Assembly: GCF_001999725.1 (NCBI RefSeq)
Contig: NZ_MDDP01000011.1
Location: 1 to 35,889 of the forward strand
DNA from: Cellulophaga omnivescoria
GTDB taxonomy: Bacteria > Bacteroidota > Bacteroidia > Flavobacteriales > Flavobacteriaceae
Direction: 5' to 3'
DNA: 35,889 nucleotides
Shown one piece after another: positions 8,547-17,117 of the stretch. The notes below the pieces were generated by a model that was given only the letters and a program-made list of their open reading frames with translations, had not been told where the DNA came from and made no database searches. Positions within the stretch are counted from its first letter, which is position 1, and every line of letters starts with the position of its first letter. The position numbers and the translations under genes were made by a program.

Positions 8547-9757
8547 TGCAGAATCCAGAAGTAGTAATGATTGGCCTTGGATACATAGGTCTTCCAACAG
8601 CAGCCTTAATAGCACAAGGTGGTGCACATGTTCACGGAGTGGACATTAATCAATCTGTGGTTGATACTATTAATAGAGGTGAAATTCATATAGTTGAACC
8701 TGACTTAGGAGAAGCAGTAAAGCAAGCTGTAACTAAAGGTTTCTTAAAGGCAGATACAAAACCAGTTAAAGCAAATACATATATTATAGTAGTACCTACA
8801 CCTTTTAAAGATAAAAATGAACCCGACATTTCATTTGTACAAGCAGCTACATCTGCTATTTTAAATTTGCTAAAAGAAGACGATTTATATATTATAGAGT
8901 CAACATCTCCTGTAGGTACAACAGAAAAAATGATGAACTTTATATATGAAAATAGACCAGAATTAAAAGATAAGTTAAATATTGCTTATTGCCCAGAAAG
9001 GGTTTTACCTGGTAATGTTATGCATGAACTAGTATATAATGACAGAGTAATTGGTGGTATAGATGAAAAATCTACACAAATGGCACTAGATTTTTATTCT
9101 AAATATGTTAAAGGAGAGTTGCACAAAACAAATGCTCGTACAGCAGAGATGTGCAAGTTGGTTGAAAATTCATCAAGAGATGTACAAATTGCTTTCGCTA
9201 ATGAATTGTCATTAATTTGTGACAAAGCAGATATAAACGTATGGGAATTAATTAATTTAGCAAACAAACACCCAAGAGTAAATATCTTGCAGCCAGGATG
9301 TGGTGTAGGGGGGCATTGTATTGCTGTAGATCCTTATTTTATAGTCTCAGATTACCCAATGGAATCTAAAATTATAGGAACGGCTAGAGAGGTAAATAAC
9401 TACAAATCATTTTGGTGTGCAGAAAAGGTTCAAAATACTAAGCTTAAGTTTGAGTTGGATTTTGGTAGAAAACCGAAAATAGCATTGATGGGACTTGCTT
9501 TCAAACCAAATATTGATGATTTAAGAGAGTCTCCTGCAAAATATATAGCACAGCGTGTGTTGCAAAATGCAAACAATGAAGAATATTACATAGTAGAGCC
9601 AAATATAAAAGAGCATAATGTTTTTAAATTAACTGATTATGCACAAGCTTTTGATAAAGCAGACATTGTGGTTTATTTAGTAAATCATAAAGAATTTTCA
9701 ACATTACCTAATGATGGAGAAAAAGTTATCCTTGATTTTGCTGGAGTAAATAAGTAA
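8546..9757 (+). CDS. wecC: UDP-N-acetyl-D-mannosamine dehydrogenase
   Basis: This 403-residue NAD-dependent dehydrogenase oxidises UDP-ManNAc to UDP-ManNAcA in two steps. The Rossmann motif GLGYIG lies at 10-15, an ESTSPVGTT segment near 118-126, and the thiohemiacetal-forming Cys258 lies in GCGVGGHCIAVDPY. The wording of that motif and the pairing with wecB fit the WecC branch better than the TviB or Ugd branches, both of which are also present in this window (15825 and 17118). The ATG shares one base with the wecB stop, so the two are translationally coupled. A C-terminal UDP-binding domain is complete (AYLVNHKEF-like ending, here VVYLVNHKEF). Confidence 0.93.
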   Translation: MQNPEVVMIGLGYIGLPTAALIAQGGAHVHGVDINQSVVDTINRGEIHIVEPDLGEAVKQAVTKGFLKADTKPVKANTYIIVVPTPFKDKNEPDISFVQAATSAILNLLKEDDLYIIESTSPVGTTEKMMNFIYENRPELKDKLNIAYCPERVLPGNVMHELVYNDRVIGGIDEKSTQMALDFYSKYVKGELHKTNARTAEMCKLVENSSRDVQIAFANELSLICDKADINVWELINLANKHPRVNILQPGCGVGGHCIAVDPYFIVSDYPMESKIIGTAREVNNYKSFWCAEKVQNTKLKFELDFGRKPKIALMGLAFKPNIDDLRESPAKYIAQRVLQNANNEEYYIVEPNIKEHNVFKLTDYAQAFDKADIVVYLVNHKEFSTLPNDGEKVILDFAGVNK

Positions 9758-9761
9758 TGGC

Positions 9762-10832
9762 ATGTCTGAGAAGAAAAACGAAATAATAGTTTTAGCTCAA
9801 TCTTTGGAACAGCCTAGAGTTGTGAAAAGAATAACTGAATTATCTAACTTGTATAAAAAGGTTATTGTATTTGGTTTTAATAGAAATATTCATAAAGTAA
9901 ATAATTTCTCAGCTCTAGAAAATTTTTCAAATGTAGAAATAAATATTGTGGGTAATTTGTCTAATTCACAATACTTAAATAGGTTAAAAAGCTATTTTTC
10001 TTTAGTTTTTAAAATTTATAAAAACTTTGGGTTAAAGAAAAAAAATATATATGTTTTTGGGCTTGATTTAAGAATGTTAACAGGTCTAATATTGAATAAA
10101 TCTATAACATATGAGATTAGTGATATTGTATGGCTATATTCAAAAGGAGTAAAAAAAATAATTTTAAGGAATACGGATTATTTTTTAACCAAGTTTAGTA
10201 ATCAAGTTGCATTTACCTCCTACGGATTTTATAAAAATTATTACAAACCTTATATAAGTGAAAATAAAATTAGTATTAAGGAGAATAAATTTAAATCATA
10301 TGGAAAAGTAAAACCGATTCAAGAAATTAAAAGGGATAAAATTAGAGTGGCTTATATTGGTGCTTTCAGATACTCGGGGATAATAAAAAATCTGATCTCT
10401 ACTTTGAGTAATAATGAAATGTTTCGTTTAGATTTTTATGGTGATTGCCATAATAAAGAGATAATTGAAATGATGAAAAAAGCACAAAATTCAACTAACA
10501 ATATTTTCTTTCACGGTCCATTTAAAAATCCAGATGATTTAGAGGAAATATATGAGAATAGCAATGTCAATTTTGTCGCTTATGACAATACCTTAGATAA
10601 TGAAAAGGTTGCTATGCCTAATAAATATTATGAGTCTGGTTTTTTTAATATACCAATTATATGCTCTGATAATACTTATCTTTCAGATAGAGTTTTAGAG
10701 CATAATATGGGGTGGTCTATTGGTATTTCCGAAGATGAAATGAACGTTTTTTTTAATAATTTAACGTTAAGTAAAATAGAAGATAAGCATAATAATATAA
10801 AGAAGTTGGACAAATTGTTGTTTGAAGCTTAA
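9762..10832 (+). CDS. GT-B fold glycosyltransferase (family 4-like)
   Basis: The 356-residue product has the two-domain organisation of GT-B enzymes. The N-terminal half carries short beta-strand segments (IIVLAQSL, KVIVFGF, NIYVFGLD). The C-terminal domain starts near residue 195 with RVAYIGAFRYSGIIKNL, continues with LDFYGDC and IFFHGPF, and reaches a donor-site stretch AMPNKYYESG near 287-296, where the Glu is the usual nucleotide-sugar-binding acid of GT4-like proteins. The usual EX7E spacing is loose, so this is a divergent member. It most likely acts in repeat-unit assembly, possibly next to ManNAcA, since it directly follows wecC with a four-base gap. The gene is markedly A/T- and Lys/Asn-rich compared with wecB, wecC and fnlA around it. 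Confidence 0.78.
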   Translation: MSEKKNEIIVLAQSLEQPRVVKRITELSNLYKKVIVFGFNRNIHKVNNFSALENFSNVEINIVGNLSNSQYLNRLKSYFSLVFKIYKNFGLKKKNIYVFGLDLRMLTGLILNKSITYEISDIVWLYSKGVKKIILRNTDYFLTKFSNQVAFTSYGFYKNYYKPYISENKISIKENKFKSYGKVKPIQEIKRDKIRVAYIGAFRYSGIIKNLISTLSNNEMFRLDFYGDCHNKEIIEMMKKAQNSTNNIFFHGPFKNPDDLEEIYENSNVNFVAYDNTLDNEKVAMPNKYYESGFFNIPIICSDNTYLSDRVLEHNMGWSIGISEDEMNVFFNNLTLSKIEDKHNNIKKLDKLLFEA

Positions 10833-10854
10833 AATAATAAATAATAACACTAAC

Positions 10855-11859
10855 ATGTTTAAAGGTAAAACATTATTAATTACAGGAGGTACAGGATCTT
10901 TTGGAAACGCGGTATTAAACCGTTTTTTAGAAACAGATATTAAAGAAATTCGCATTTTTTCTAGAGATGAAAAAAAGCAGGATGATATGCGTAATACACT
11001 AAAAAACGAAAAAGTTAAATTTTACATTGGAGATGTAAGAGATTTTGATAGTATTAACAGAGCTATGAAAGGTGTAGACTATGTGTTTCATGCAGCAGCT
11101 TTAAAACAAGTACCATCATGTGAGTTTTTTCCTTTAGAGGCAACTAAAACTAATGTTTTTGGTACGCAAAATGCTATAGATGCTGCTGTTGCTAATAATG
11201 TAAAACGTATTATTTGTTTAAGTACAGACAAAGCCGCTTATCCAATTAACGCTATGGGTATTAGCAAAGCGTTAATGGAAAAAGTTGCTGTTGCAGCGTC
11301 TAGAAACATTCCAGATAACAATACTATTGTTTGTTTAACTAGGTATGGTAACGTTATGGCGTCTAGAGGTTCTGTTATACCTTTATTTGTTAATCAAATA
11401 AAAGAAAAACAGCCACTTACGGTAACAGATCCTAATATGACACGTTTTTTAATGTCTTTAGAAGATGCTGTAGATCTTGTGATTTTTGCTTTTACCAATG
11501 GTAATCAAGGAGATTTATTTGTGAACAAAGCACCAGCAAGTACTATAGGTGACTTGGCCAATGCAATGAAGGATATTTACAATGTAGATAATGAGGTTAA
11601 GGTAATTGGTACCAGACATGGTGAAAAGTTATACGAGACTCTTTGTACGCGTGAAGAAATGCAAAAGGCAGAGGATATGGGTGAGTTTTATAGAATTCCG
11701 GCAGATAATAGAGACTTAAACTATAGTCGTTATTTCTCGGAAGGAGAAACAGATATTAGTACTATAGAGGATTATCATTCGCATAATACAACAAGACTAA
11801 CCAATGAAGAGCTTAAAAATACCTTGTTAAATTTAGATTATATTAAGGAAAATCTATAA
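10855..11859 (+). CDS. fnlA: UDP-GlcNAc 4,6-dehydratase/5-epimerase (FnlA/CapE)
   Basis: I place the start at the ATG at 10855. An upstream TTG at 10822 would add eleven residues with no family counterpart. The resulting 334-residue protein is a soluble short-chain dehydrogenase with GGTGSFG at 11-17, the catalytic TDKAAYP at 124-130 and MGISK at 134-138. Met there replaces the usual SDR Tyr, which is diagnostic of the CapE/FlaA1-type inverting dehydratases. It starts UDP-L-FucNAc synthesis by 4,6-dehydration and C5 epimerisation of UDP-GlcNAc. It heads the cluster fnlA, cupin, fnlB, fnlC and a WbuB-like transferase, which leaves little doubt about the pathway. The next gene starts one base after its stop. 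Confidence 0.93.
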   Translation: MFKGKTLLITGGTGSFGNAVLNRFLETDIKEIRIFSRDEKKQDDMRNTLKNEKVKFYIGDVRDFDSINRAMKGVDYVFHAAALKQVPSCEFFPLEATKTNVFGTQNAIDAAVANNVKRIICLSTDKAAYPINAMGISKALMEKVAVAASRNIPDNNTIVCLTRYGNVMASRGSVIPLFVNQIKEKQPLTVTDPNMTRFLMSLEDAVDLVIFAFTNGNQGDLFVNKAPASTIGDLANAMKDIYNVDNEVKVIGTRHGEKLYETLCTREEMQKAEDMGEFYRIPADNRDLNYSRYFSEGETDISTIEDYHSHNTTRLTNEELKNTLLNLDYIKENL

Positions 11860-12300
11860 ATGATTTCACATAATATTATAGCTGGTAATTCTCATATAGA
11901 TGAACGAGGTAAATTAAACTTCTTTAATCAGTTTAATTTAAAAGAAATTGTAAGGATGTATGAAATATCTCCTTCTTCTACAACAAACATTAGAGGGTGG
12001 CAAGGGCATGCTAAAGAACATAAATGGTTTTATTGTTCAGCAGGCTCTTTCACGGTTTATTTGGTTCCGTTGACTTATTTTAATACAGTTAATGCAGAAA
12101 ATAAAAGTGAAGATCATATTTCAGAAGTCAATTTGTCAGCTAATTCACCTTCAATATTACATATAACAGGTGGTTATGCAACAGCTTTTAAGGCGAAAGA
12201 AGAAAATGCTACATTATTAGTTTTCTCTAACTTTTCTGTAGAAGAATCCGTTGCAGATGATTTTAGATTTAAACTAGAAGAATGGCCTATTAACCAATAA
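11860..12300 (+). CDS. WxcM-like cupin / sugar epimerase-like protein
   Basis: This 146-residue single-domain cupin has a DERGKLNFF opening, RGWQGHAKEHKWFYCSAGSFTVYLV as the core beta-barrel stretch with the conserved His and Trp, and ITGGYATAFKA near the end. That pattern matches the WxcM/FdtA-like branch of the RmlC family, whose members are ketoisomerases or epimerases acting on dTDP- or UDP-4-keto sugars. It lies exactly between fnlA and fnlB. The canonical CapE-CapF-CapG route needs no separate cupin because FnlB carries its own. Its role may be to speed or redirect handling of the unstable 4-keto intermediate made by FnlA, which is inference. Catalytic activity is not certain. Confidence 0.8.
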   Translation: MISHNIIAGNSHIDERGKLNFFNQFNLKEIVRMYEISPSSTTNIRGWQGHAKEHKWFYCSAGSFTVYLVPLTYFNTVNAENKSEDHISEVNLSANSPSILHITGGYATAFKAKEENATLLVFSNFSVEESVADDFRFKLEEWPINQ

Positions 12301-12317
12301 TTATAAGAAACACTACC

Positions 12318-13454
12318 ATGAAAAAAATTGGAATTACGGGTCAAGCCGGTTTTGTTGGAAATCACTTATACAACACTTTATCTTTAGATGAAAGTGTAAC
12401 ATTAGTACCTTTTGAAAGGGCTTTTTTCTCCGATCAAAAAAAATTAGAAAACTTTGTAGCATCTTGTGACGTGATAGTACATTTAGCAGCTATGAACAGA
12501 CATGATGATGCAAATGTAATTTATAACACAAACACAGCTTTAGTAGATACCCTTTTACAAGCTTGTAAAGTTAAAAATGTAACGCCACACATTCTTTTTT
12601 CGTCATCATCACAAGAAACAAAGGATAATCTTTACGGAAAATCTAAAAAAGAAGGAAAGGAAAAGTTTATACAATGGGCAAAAAGTACTGGAGGTAAATT
12701 TACATCATTAACAATACCAAACGTTTTTGGACCCTTTGGCAAACCAAACTACAATTCTTTTGTGGCTACTTTTTGCCATAAAATTGCTAGAGGTGAGGAA
12801 CCTACAATTATTAATGATAGTGACGTAAACTTAATATATATTAATGAGCTTGTTGACGTTATTACAGATGCAATATCTAGTAAGGCAGAAAACACCATTA
12901 ATATTGGTAAAAATGTTTCAGAAGTAGCTATTGCTGCTCCACACACTAAAAAAGTTTCGGAAATACTAAATTTACTAAAACAATATAAAAGAGATTATAT
13001 TGAAAATGGTGTTTTCCCTAGTCTTGAAGAAACATTTGAAAAAGCATTGTTTAATACATTTAGGTGTTACGTTCCTATAGACCATTACCCTGTTAAGTAT
13101 ACAAAACATACAGACCCTAGAGGTAGTTTTGTAGAAATTGCTAGAACACAAACTAGTGGGCAATTTTCATTTTCTACAACGGTTCCGGGTATTACCAGAG
13201 GAAATCACTTTCATACCAGAAAAGCAGAGCGTTTTGCAGTAATTAGTGGTAAGGCATTAATACAATTACGTAAAATTGGTACTGATGAAGTTATAGATTA
13301 TTACCTAGGTGGTAACGAACCAGCTTATGTAGATATGCCAATTTGGTATACACACAATATAAAAAATATAGGAGAAGAAGAGTTAATTACATTATTTTGG
13401 ATAAATGAACCTTATAATCCTGACGATGCAGACACATATTTTGTAAACGTTTAA
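12318..13454 (+). CDS. fnlB: UDP-L-FucNAc pathway reductase/epimerase FnlB (CapF-like)
   Basis: This 378-residue two-domain protein has an extended SDR domain (GQAGFVG at 8-14, YGKSK at 106-110) followed by a metal-binding cupin from about residue 255, with RGNHFHTRK at 294-302 carrying the His ligands. That domain order is the hallmark of CapF/FnlB. In the family, the cupin performs C3 epimerisation of the FnlA product and the SDR domain reduces the 4-keto group with NADPH to give UDP-L-PneNAc/6-deoxytalosamine. Its neighbours are fnlA and fnlC. The length agrees with CapF. The NAD(P)-binding motif is GxAGFVG rather than the more common GxxGFIG, a minor difference. Confidence 0.93.
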   Translation: MKKIGITGQAGFVGNHLYNTLSLDESVTLVPFERAFFSDQKKLENFVASCDVIVHLAAMNRHDDANVIYNTNTALVDTLLQACKVKNVTPHILFSSSSQETKDNLYGKSKKEGKEKFIQWAKSTGGKFTSLTIPNVFGPFGKPNYNSFVATFCHKIARGEEPTIINDSDVNLIYINELVDVITDAISSKAENTINIGKNVSEVAIAAPHTKKVSEILNLLKQYKRDYIENGVFPSLEETFEKALFNTFRCYVPIDHYPVKYTKHTDPRGSFVEIARTQTSGQFSFSTTVPGITRGNHFHTRKAERFAVISGKALIQLRKIGTDEVIDYYLGGNEPAYVDMPIWYTHNIKNIGEEELITLFWINEPYNPDDADTYFVNV

Positions 13455-13480
13455 TAGTATCTAATTTAAATTTATAAATT

Positions 13481-14614
13481 TTGAAAAAGCTAAAAGTACT
13501 TACAGTAGTAGGAACAAGACCAGAAATAATAAGATTAGCATGTGTTTTAAATGCATTAGATGCTAACCAAGCTATAGATCATACTCTTGTACATACAGGA
13601 CAAAATTATGATTATGAATTAAATGAAATATTTTTTGATGATTTGGGAATAAGAAAACCAGATCATTTTTTAAATGCCGCAGGTAAAAACGCTACCGAAA
13701 CAGTTGGAAATATTTTAATTAAAATAGATCCAGTTTTAGAAGAAGTTAAGCCAGATGCATTTTTAGTTTTAGGGGATACCAACTCTTGTTTATGTGCTAT
13801 ACCTGCTAAAAAACGTAAAATACCTGTTTTTCATATGGAGGCAGGTAACAGGTGTTTTGACCAACGTGTACCAGAAGAAACAAACCGTAAAATTGTGGAC
13901 CACGTAGCAGACGTAAACTTAACATATAGTGATATTGCTAGAGAATACTTGCTAAGAGAAGGTTTACCAGCAGACCGAATAATTAAGACAGGTAGCCCAA
14001 TGTTTGAAGTTTTAGATCAGTTTAGATCTAAAATTGAAGCCTCTAACGTTTTAGAAAAATTAAACCTAGAAAAGCAGAAGTATTTTGTAGTTTCATCTCA
14101 TAGAGAAGAAAATATAAGTAACCCTAAAAATTTTGAGGGTTTAATTACTTCTTTAAATCAGATAGCAGAAAAATACAATTATCCAATTATTGTATCTACA
14201 CATCCTAGAACAAGGAATATGTTAGATGCTAAAAAAATGGAAACGCATAAAAATATTCAATTTTTAAAACCTTTAGGTTTTTCAGATTATAACGCTTTAC
14301 AATACAATTCTTTTGCTGTATTGTCTGATAGTGGAACTATATCTGAAGAGTCATCTATCTTAAACTTTAATGCATTAAATATTAGAGAAGCTCATGAAAG
14401 ACCAGAGGCAATGGAAGAAGCTTCTGTAATGATGGTAGGTTTAAACCCAGAGCGTATTTTACAAGGTTTAGAAGCTTTAGAAGTGCAAAAAAGAAATCCT
14501 GAACGTAACTTTAGGCAAGTGGCAGACTATTCTATGCCTAACGTTAGTGACAAGGTTGTTCGCATAATTATTTCTTACGTAGATTATATTAACAGAGTAG
14601 TTTGGTCTAAATAA
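13481..14614 (+). CDS. fnlC: UDP-L-FucNAc-forming 2-epimerase FnlC (CapG-like)
   Basis: This 377-residue member of the 2-epimerase fold has GTRPEIIRLACVL at 11-23, GDTNSCL near 98-104, HMEAGNRCFDQRVPEE near 118-133 and HREEN at 207-211. The HMEAGNRCFD wording separates the CapG/FnlC branch from WecB (HIEAGLRT), matching its place after fnlA and fnlB. It performs the final C2 epimerisation to UDP-L-FucNAc. Translation appears to start at a TTG at 13481, because homology begins right there (KKLKVLTVVGTRPE) and no in-frame ATG lies close by. Six bases separate it from the next gene. Confidence 0.92.
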   Translation: MKKLKVLTVVGTRPEIIRLACVLNALDANQAIDHTLVHTGQNYDYELNEIFFDDLGIRKPDHFLNAAGKNATETVGNILIKIDPVLEEVKPDAFLVLGDTNSCLCAIPAKKRKIPVFHMEAGNRCFDQRVPEETNRKIVDHVADVNLTYSDIAREYLLREGLPADRIIKTGSPMFEVLDQFRSKIEASNVLEKLNLEKQKYFVVSSHREENISNPKNFEGLITSLNQIAEKYNYPIIVSTHPRTRNMLDAKKMETHKNIQFLKPLGFSDYNALQYNSFAVLSDSGTISEESSILNFNALNIREAHERPEAMEEASVMMVGLNPERILQGLEALEVQKRNPERNFRQVADYSMPNVSDKVVRIIISYVDYINRVVWSK

Positions 14615-14620
14615 GTAGAA

Positions 14621-15820
14621 ATGAAAAAGATTATCTTTCTTGCGCTTGGTTTTCCCAACGCATCTAAATCTACCAATATCTATACAGACCTTATTAGTGA
14701 ATTTTGTACAAAAGGTCATGATGTTTTGGTTTTAGCCCCAGCAGCCAGTAAAGACGATGTAGGTTTTAGGCAAGAAGCTGGTGTTAAGGTTTTGAGAGTG
14801 AAAACGTTACCCCTTTTTAATGTAGGAGCTATTAAAAAAGGTATTGCAAATTTATTGTTAGCAAGACAGTATAAAAAGGCTCTAATAAATAATAATATCA
14901 AGTTAGATTTTGATCTAATTTTAATGCCAACTCCGCCAATTACGTTAACCCCTGTAGCGTCATGGTTAAAGAAAAAAACAGGAGGTAAATTATACTTAAT
15001 TTTAAGAGATATTTTTCCTCAGAATGCTGTTGATTTAAATATGATGAAAGACAAAGGTCTATTTCATAATTATTTTAGAAAAAAAGAAGAGGCGCTTTAT
15101 GCTGTGTCAGACAGTATTGGGTGTATGTCACCAGCTAATGTAAACTATGTTAAGGAACATAATCCTACTATGGATTTCTCAAAACTACATTTACTGCCAA
15201 ACTGGGAAAATCTTCCAGTTTATAAGGAAGAAATTAAGTTAGATTCTTTAGTTAGTAAATATGATTTAAAAGATAAGTTTATTTTAATTTTTGGTGGAAA
15301 TATAGGTAAGCCACAAAAGTTAGAAAACATTATAAATTTAGCTAAAAACTGTCTTGATTATCCTGATATTGTATTTTTTATCATTGGTACAGGCACTGAA
15401 AAGGAAAAAATATTTAATATGGCTAAGGATTTAAAATTACCAAATGTAATTTTAGAAAATAAATTACCTAAGGCAGATTATAATAATTTGTTACGTATTG
15501 CTGATGTTGGATTAATATCTTTGAGCGAAGATTTTACAATTCCAAATTTTCCATCAAAAGTATTATCTTATTATGGAAATAAAATTCCAGTTTTAGCCTC
15601 TGTAGATTTGCAAACAGATTTTGGTACCATTTTAGAAGAAATCAACTCTGGAGTTTGGGCAGAAGCTGGAAAGACGGATGAGTTAAAAGATAAGCTTTTA
15701 TTACTATATAAGAATTCTGATTTAAGAAAAGAAATGGGAGAAAATGGATATGATTATATGAAGCAAAATTTATTACCGGATAATGCTTATAAAACTATAA
15801 TAGAAAAGACTATGAGTTAA
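14621..15820 (+). CDS. wbuB: L-fucosamine (L-FucNAc) transferase, WbuB-like GT4
   Basis: This 399-residue GT-B protein opens with a short Rossmann strand (KKIIFLALGFP). It contains DLILMPTPPITLTPVASW near 101-118, LYLILRDIFPQNAVDL near 126-141 and a C-terminal GT4 donor domain beginning with ILIFGGNIGKPQKLENII and ending with PNFPSKVLSYYGNKIPVLAS near residues 307-326. The RDIFPQ and GGNIG(K/R)PQ motifs are characteristic of WbuB-type enzymes from L-FucNAc-containing O-antigens such as E. coli O26. Its position right after fnlC supports L-FucNAc as donor. The last codons lie within a perfect hairpin shared with the convergent gene at 15825. Confidence 0.88.
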   Translation: MKKIIFLALGFPNASKSTNIYTDLISEFCTKGHDVLVLAPAASKDDVGFRQEAGVKVLRVKTLPLFNVGAIKKGIANLLLARQYKKALINNNIKLDFDLILMPTPPITLTPVASWLKKKTGGKLYLILRDIFPQNAVDLNMMKDKGLFHNYFRKKEEALYAVSDSIGCMSPANVNYVKEHNPTMDFSKLHLLPNWENLPVYKEEIKLDSLVSKYDLKDKFILIFGGNIGKPQKLENIINLAKNCLDYPDIVFFIIGTGTEKEKIFNMAKDLKLPNVILENKLPKADYNNLLRIADVGLISLSEDFTIPNFPSKVLSYYGNKIPVLASVDLQTDFGTILEEINSGVWAEAGKTDELKDKLLLLYKNSDLRKEMGENGYDYMKQNLLPDNAYKTIIEKTMS

Positions 15821-15836
15821 TTACTCATAGTCTTTT
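15804..15836. terminator. Bidirectional hairpin terminator overlapping two gene ends
   Basis: The stem has perfect 14-base arms (AAAAGACTATGAGT and its complement) around the loop TAATT. It ends in a T-run on both strands, as expected for an intrinsic terminator working in both directions. The left arm contains the last codons of the WbuB-like gene and the right arm the last codons and stop of the TviB-like gene. Only four bases separate the two stop codons. Confidence 0.88.
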
Positions 15837-17102
15837 ATTTGCTTTAGATTTTAGTACTCCTTTTACGTCGTAAATAATACCATTTTTATTTTTTAGTTTA
15901 TCTAAATCAATAGTTAAAAAGTCTTTATGTGCAACGGTGAGAACTATTGCATCATAAGTTTTATTAGGTAATTTTTTACTTGTTTCTAAATTATATTCTT
16001 TATAAACTTCTTCGGGAGAAGCCCAAGGGTCATAAATATCTAAGTTTGCACTATAAGTTTTTAAGTTTCTTATAACATCTACAACTTTAGTATTACGTAC
16101 ATCCGGACAATTTTCTTTAAAAGTTATACCAAGTATTAAAATGTTGGCGCCTTTTATTTTAATATCGTTCTGGATCATTAATTTAACAATCTCAGAAGCA
16201 ATATAATTTCCCATACCATCATTTAAACGCCTCCCAGATAATATAATTTCTGGATGATATCCAAATTCTTGTGCTTTTTGAGCTAAATAATAGGGATCTA
16301 CGCCAATGCAATGCCCACCAACCAAACCAGGTTTAAAAGGTAAAAAATTCCATTTTGTGCCAGCAGCTTCTAATACATTATGTGTATCTATACCCATGAG
16401 GTTAAAAATCTTAGCTAACTCATTCACAAATGCTATGTTAATATCTCTTTGTGAGTTTTCAATAACTTTTGCAGCCTCAGCCACTTTTATTGTTGGGGCT
16501 AAATGAGTACCGGCAGTAATAACAGATTTATACAGTTTGTCAACTTCTATGCCTATTTCTGGAGTACTTCCAGAGGTAACTTTTAATATTTTATCTACGG
16601 TGTGTTCTTTATCTCCAGGATTAATACGTTCAGGAGAATATCCTACAAAAAAATCAATATTAAATTTTAAACCACTGTATTTTTCCAAAATAGGAACACA
16701 CTCTTCTTCTGTTACTCCAGGGTAAACAGTAGATTCGTAAATTACAATATCACCTTTCTTTAATACTTTTCCTACTGTTTCACTAGATTTGTATAAAGGT
16801 GTTAAAATTGGTCTATTATTTTTGTCTACAGGTGTAGGTACTGTTACAATATAATGAGTACAATCCTTTATATGTTCTGGATTATTACTACAAAATAAAC
16901 CAGTATTAGATAAATTAGGAGTGTTAGATATAACTTTTTTCAGAGCGGTGTTGTCAACTTCTAAAGTACTGTCTATACCAGTTTGTAATTCTAAAACTCT
17001 TTCCTTATTGATATCAAAACCAATAACGGGGTACTTAACAGCAAATAAACGAGCTAAAGGTAACCCAACATAGCCTAGACCTATAATTGCAATTTTTGGC
17101 AT
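15825..17102 (-). CDS. tviB: UDP-N-acetylglucosamine 6-dehydrogenase, TviB/WbpA-like
   Basis: The protein has 425 residues. The NAD-binding motif GLGYVG lies at 8-13, [11 protein letters not shown] near 123-133 and catalytic Cys265 in [15 protein letters not shown]. The [13 protein letters not shown] and SPERINPGD wording is typical of the TviB/VipA branch of nucleotide-sugar dehydrogenases. It oxidises UDP-GlcNAc (or UDP-GalNAc) to the corresponding uronate. It is the last gene of a leftward three-gene block that also carries the matching 4-epimerase at 18457, so together they can supply UDP-GalNAcA. Fifteen bases separate it from ugd upstream. The final codons lie inside the shared terminator hairpin. 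Confidence 0.9.
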   Translation of the reverse strand: MPKIAIIGLGYVGLPLARLFAVKYPVIGFDINKERVLELQTGIDSTLEVDNTALKKVISNTPNLSNTGLFCSNNPEHIKDCTHYIVTVPTPVDKNNRPILTPLYKSSETVGKVLKKGDIVIYESTVYPGVTEEECVPILEKYSGLKFNIDFFVGYSPERINPGDKEHTVDKILKVTSGSTPEIGIEVDKLYKSVITAGTHLAPTIKVAEAAKVIENSQRDINIAFVNELAKIFNLMGIDTHNVLEAAGTKWNFLPFKPGLVGGHCIGVDPYYLAQKAQEFGYHPEIILSGRRLNDGMGNYIASEIVKLMIQNDIKIKGANILILGITFKENCPDVRNTKVVDVIRNLKTYSANLDIYDPWASPEEVYKEYNLETSKKLPNKTYDAIVLTVAHKDFLTIDLDKLKNKNGIIYDVKGVLKSKANKRL

Positions 17103-17117
17103 AAATATATTTAGTAA

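Noticed and set aside
10822-10854. TTG at 10822 as the start of fnlA
   Set aside because: The eleven added residues (Lys/Asn/Ile-rich) overlap the upstream gene's end and have no counterpart in FnlA/CapE. The ATG at 10855 begins directly at the conserved MFKGKTLLITGG.
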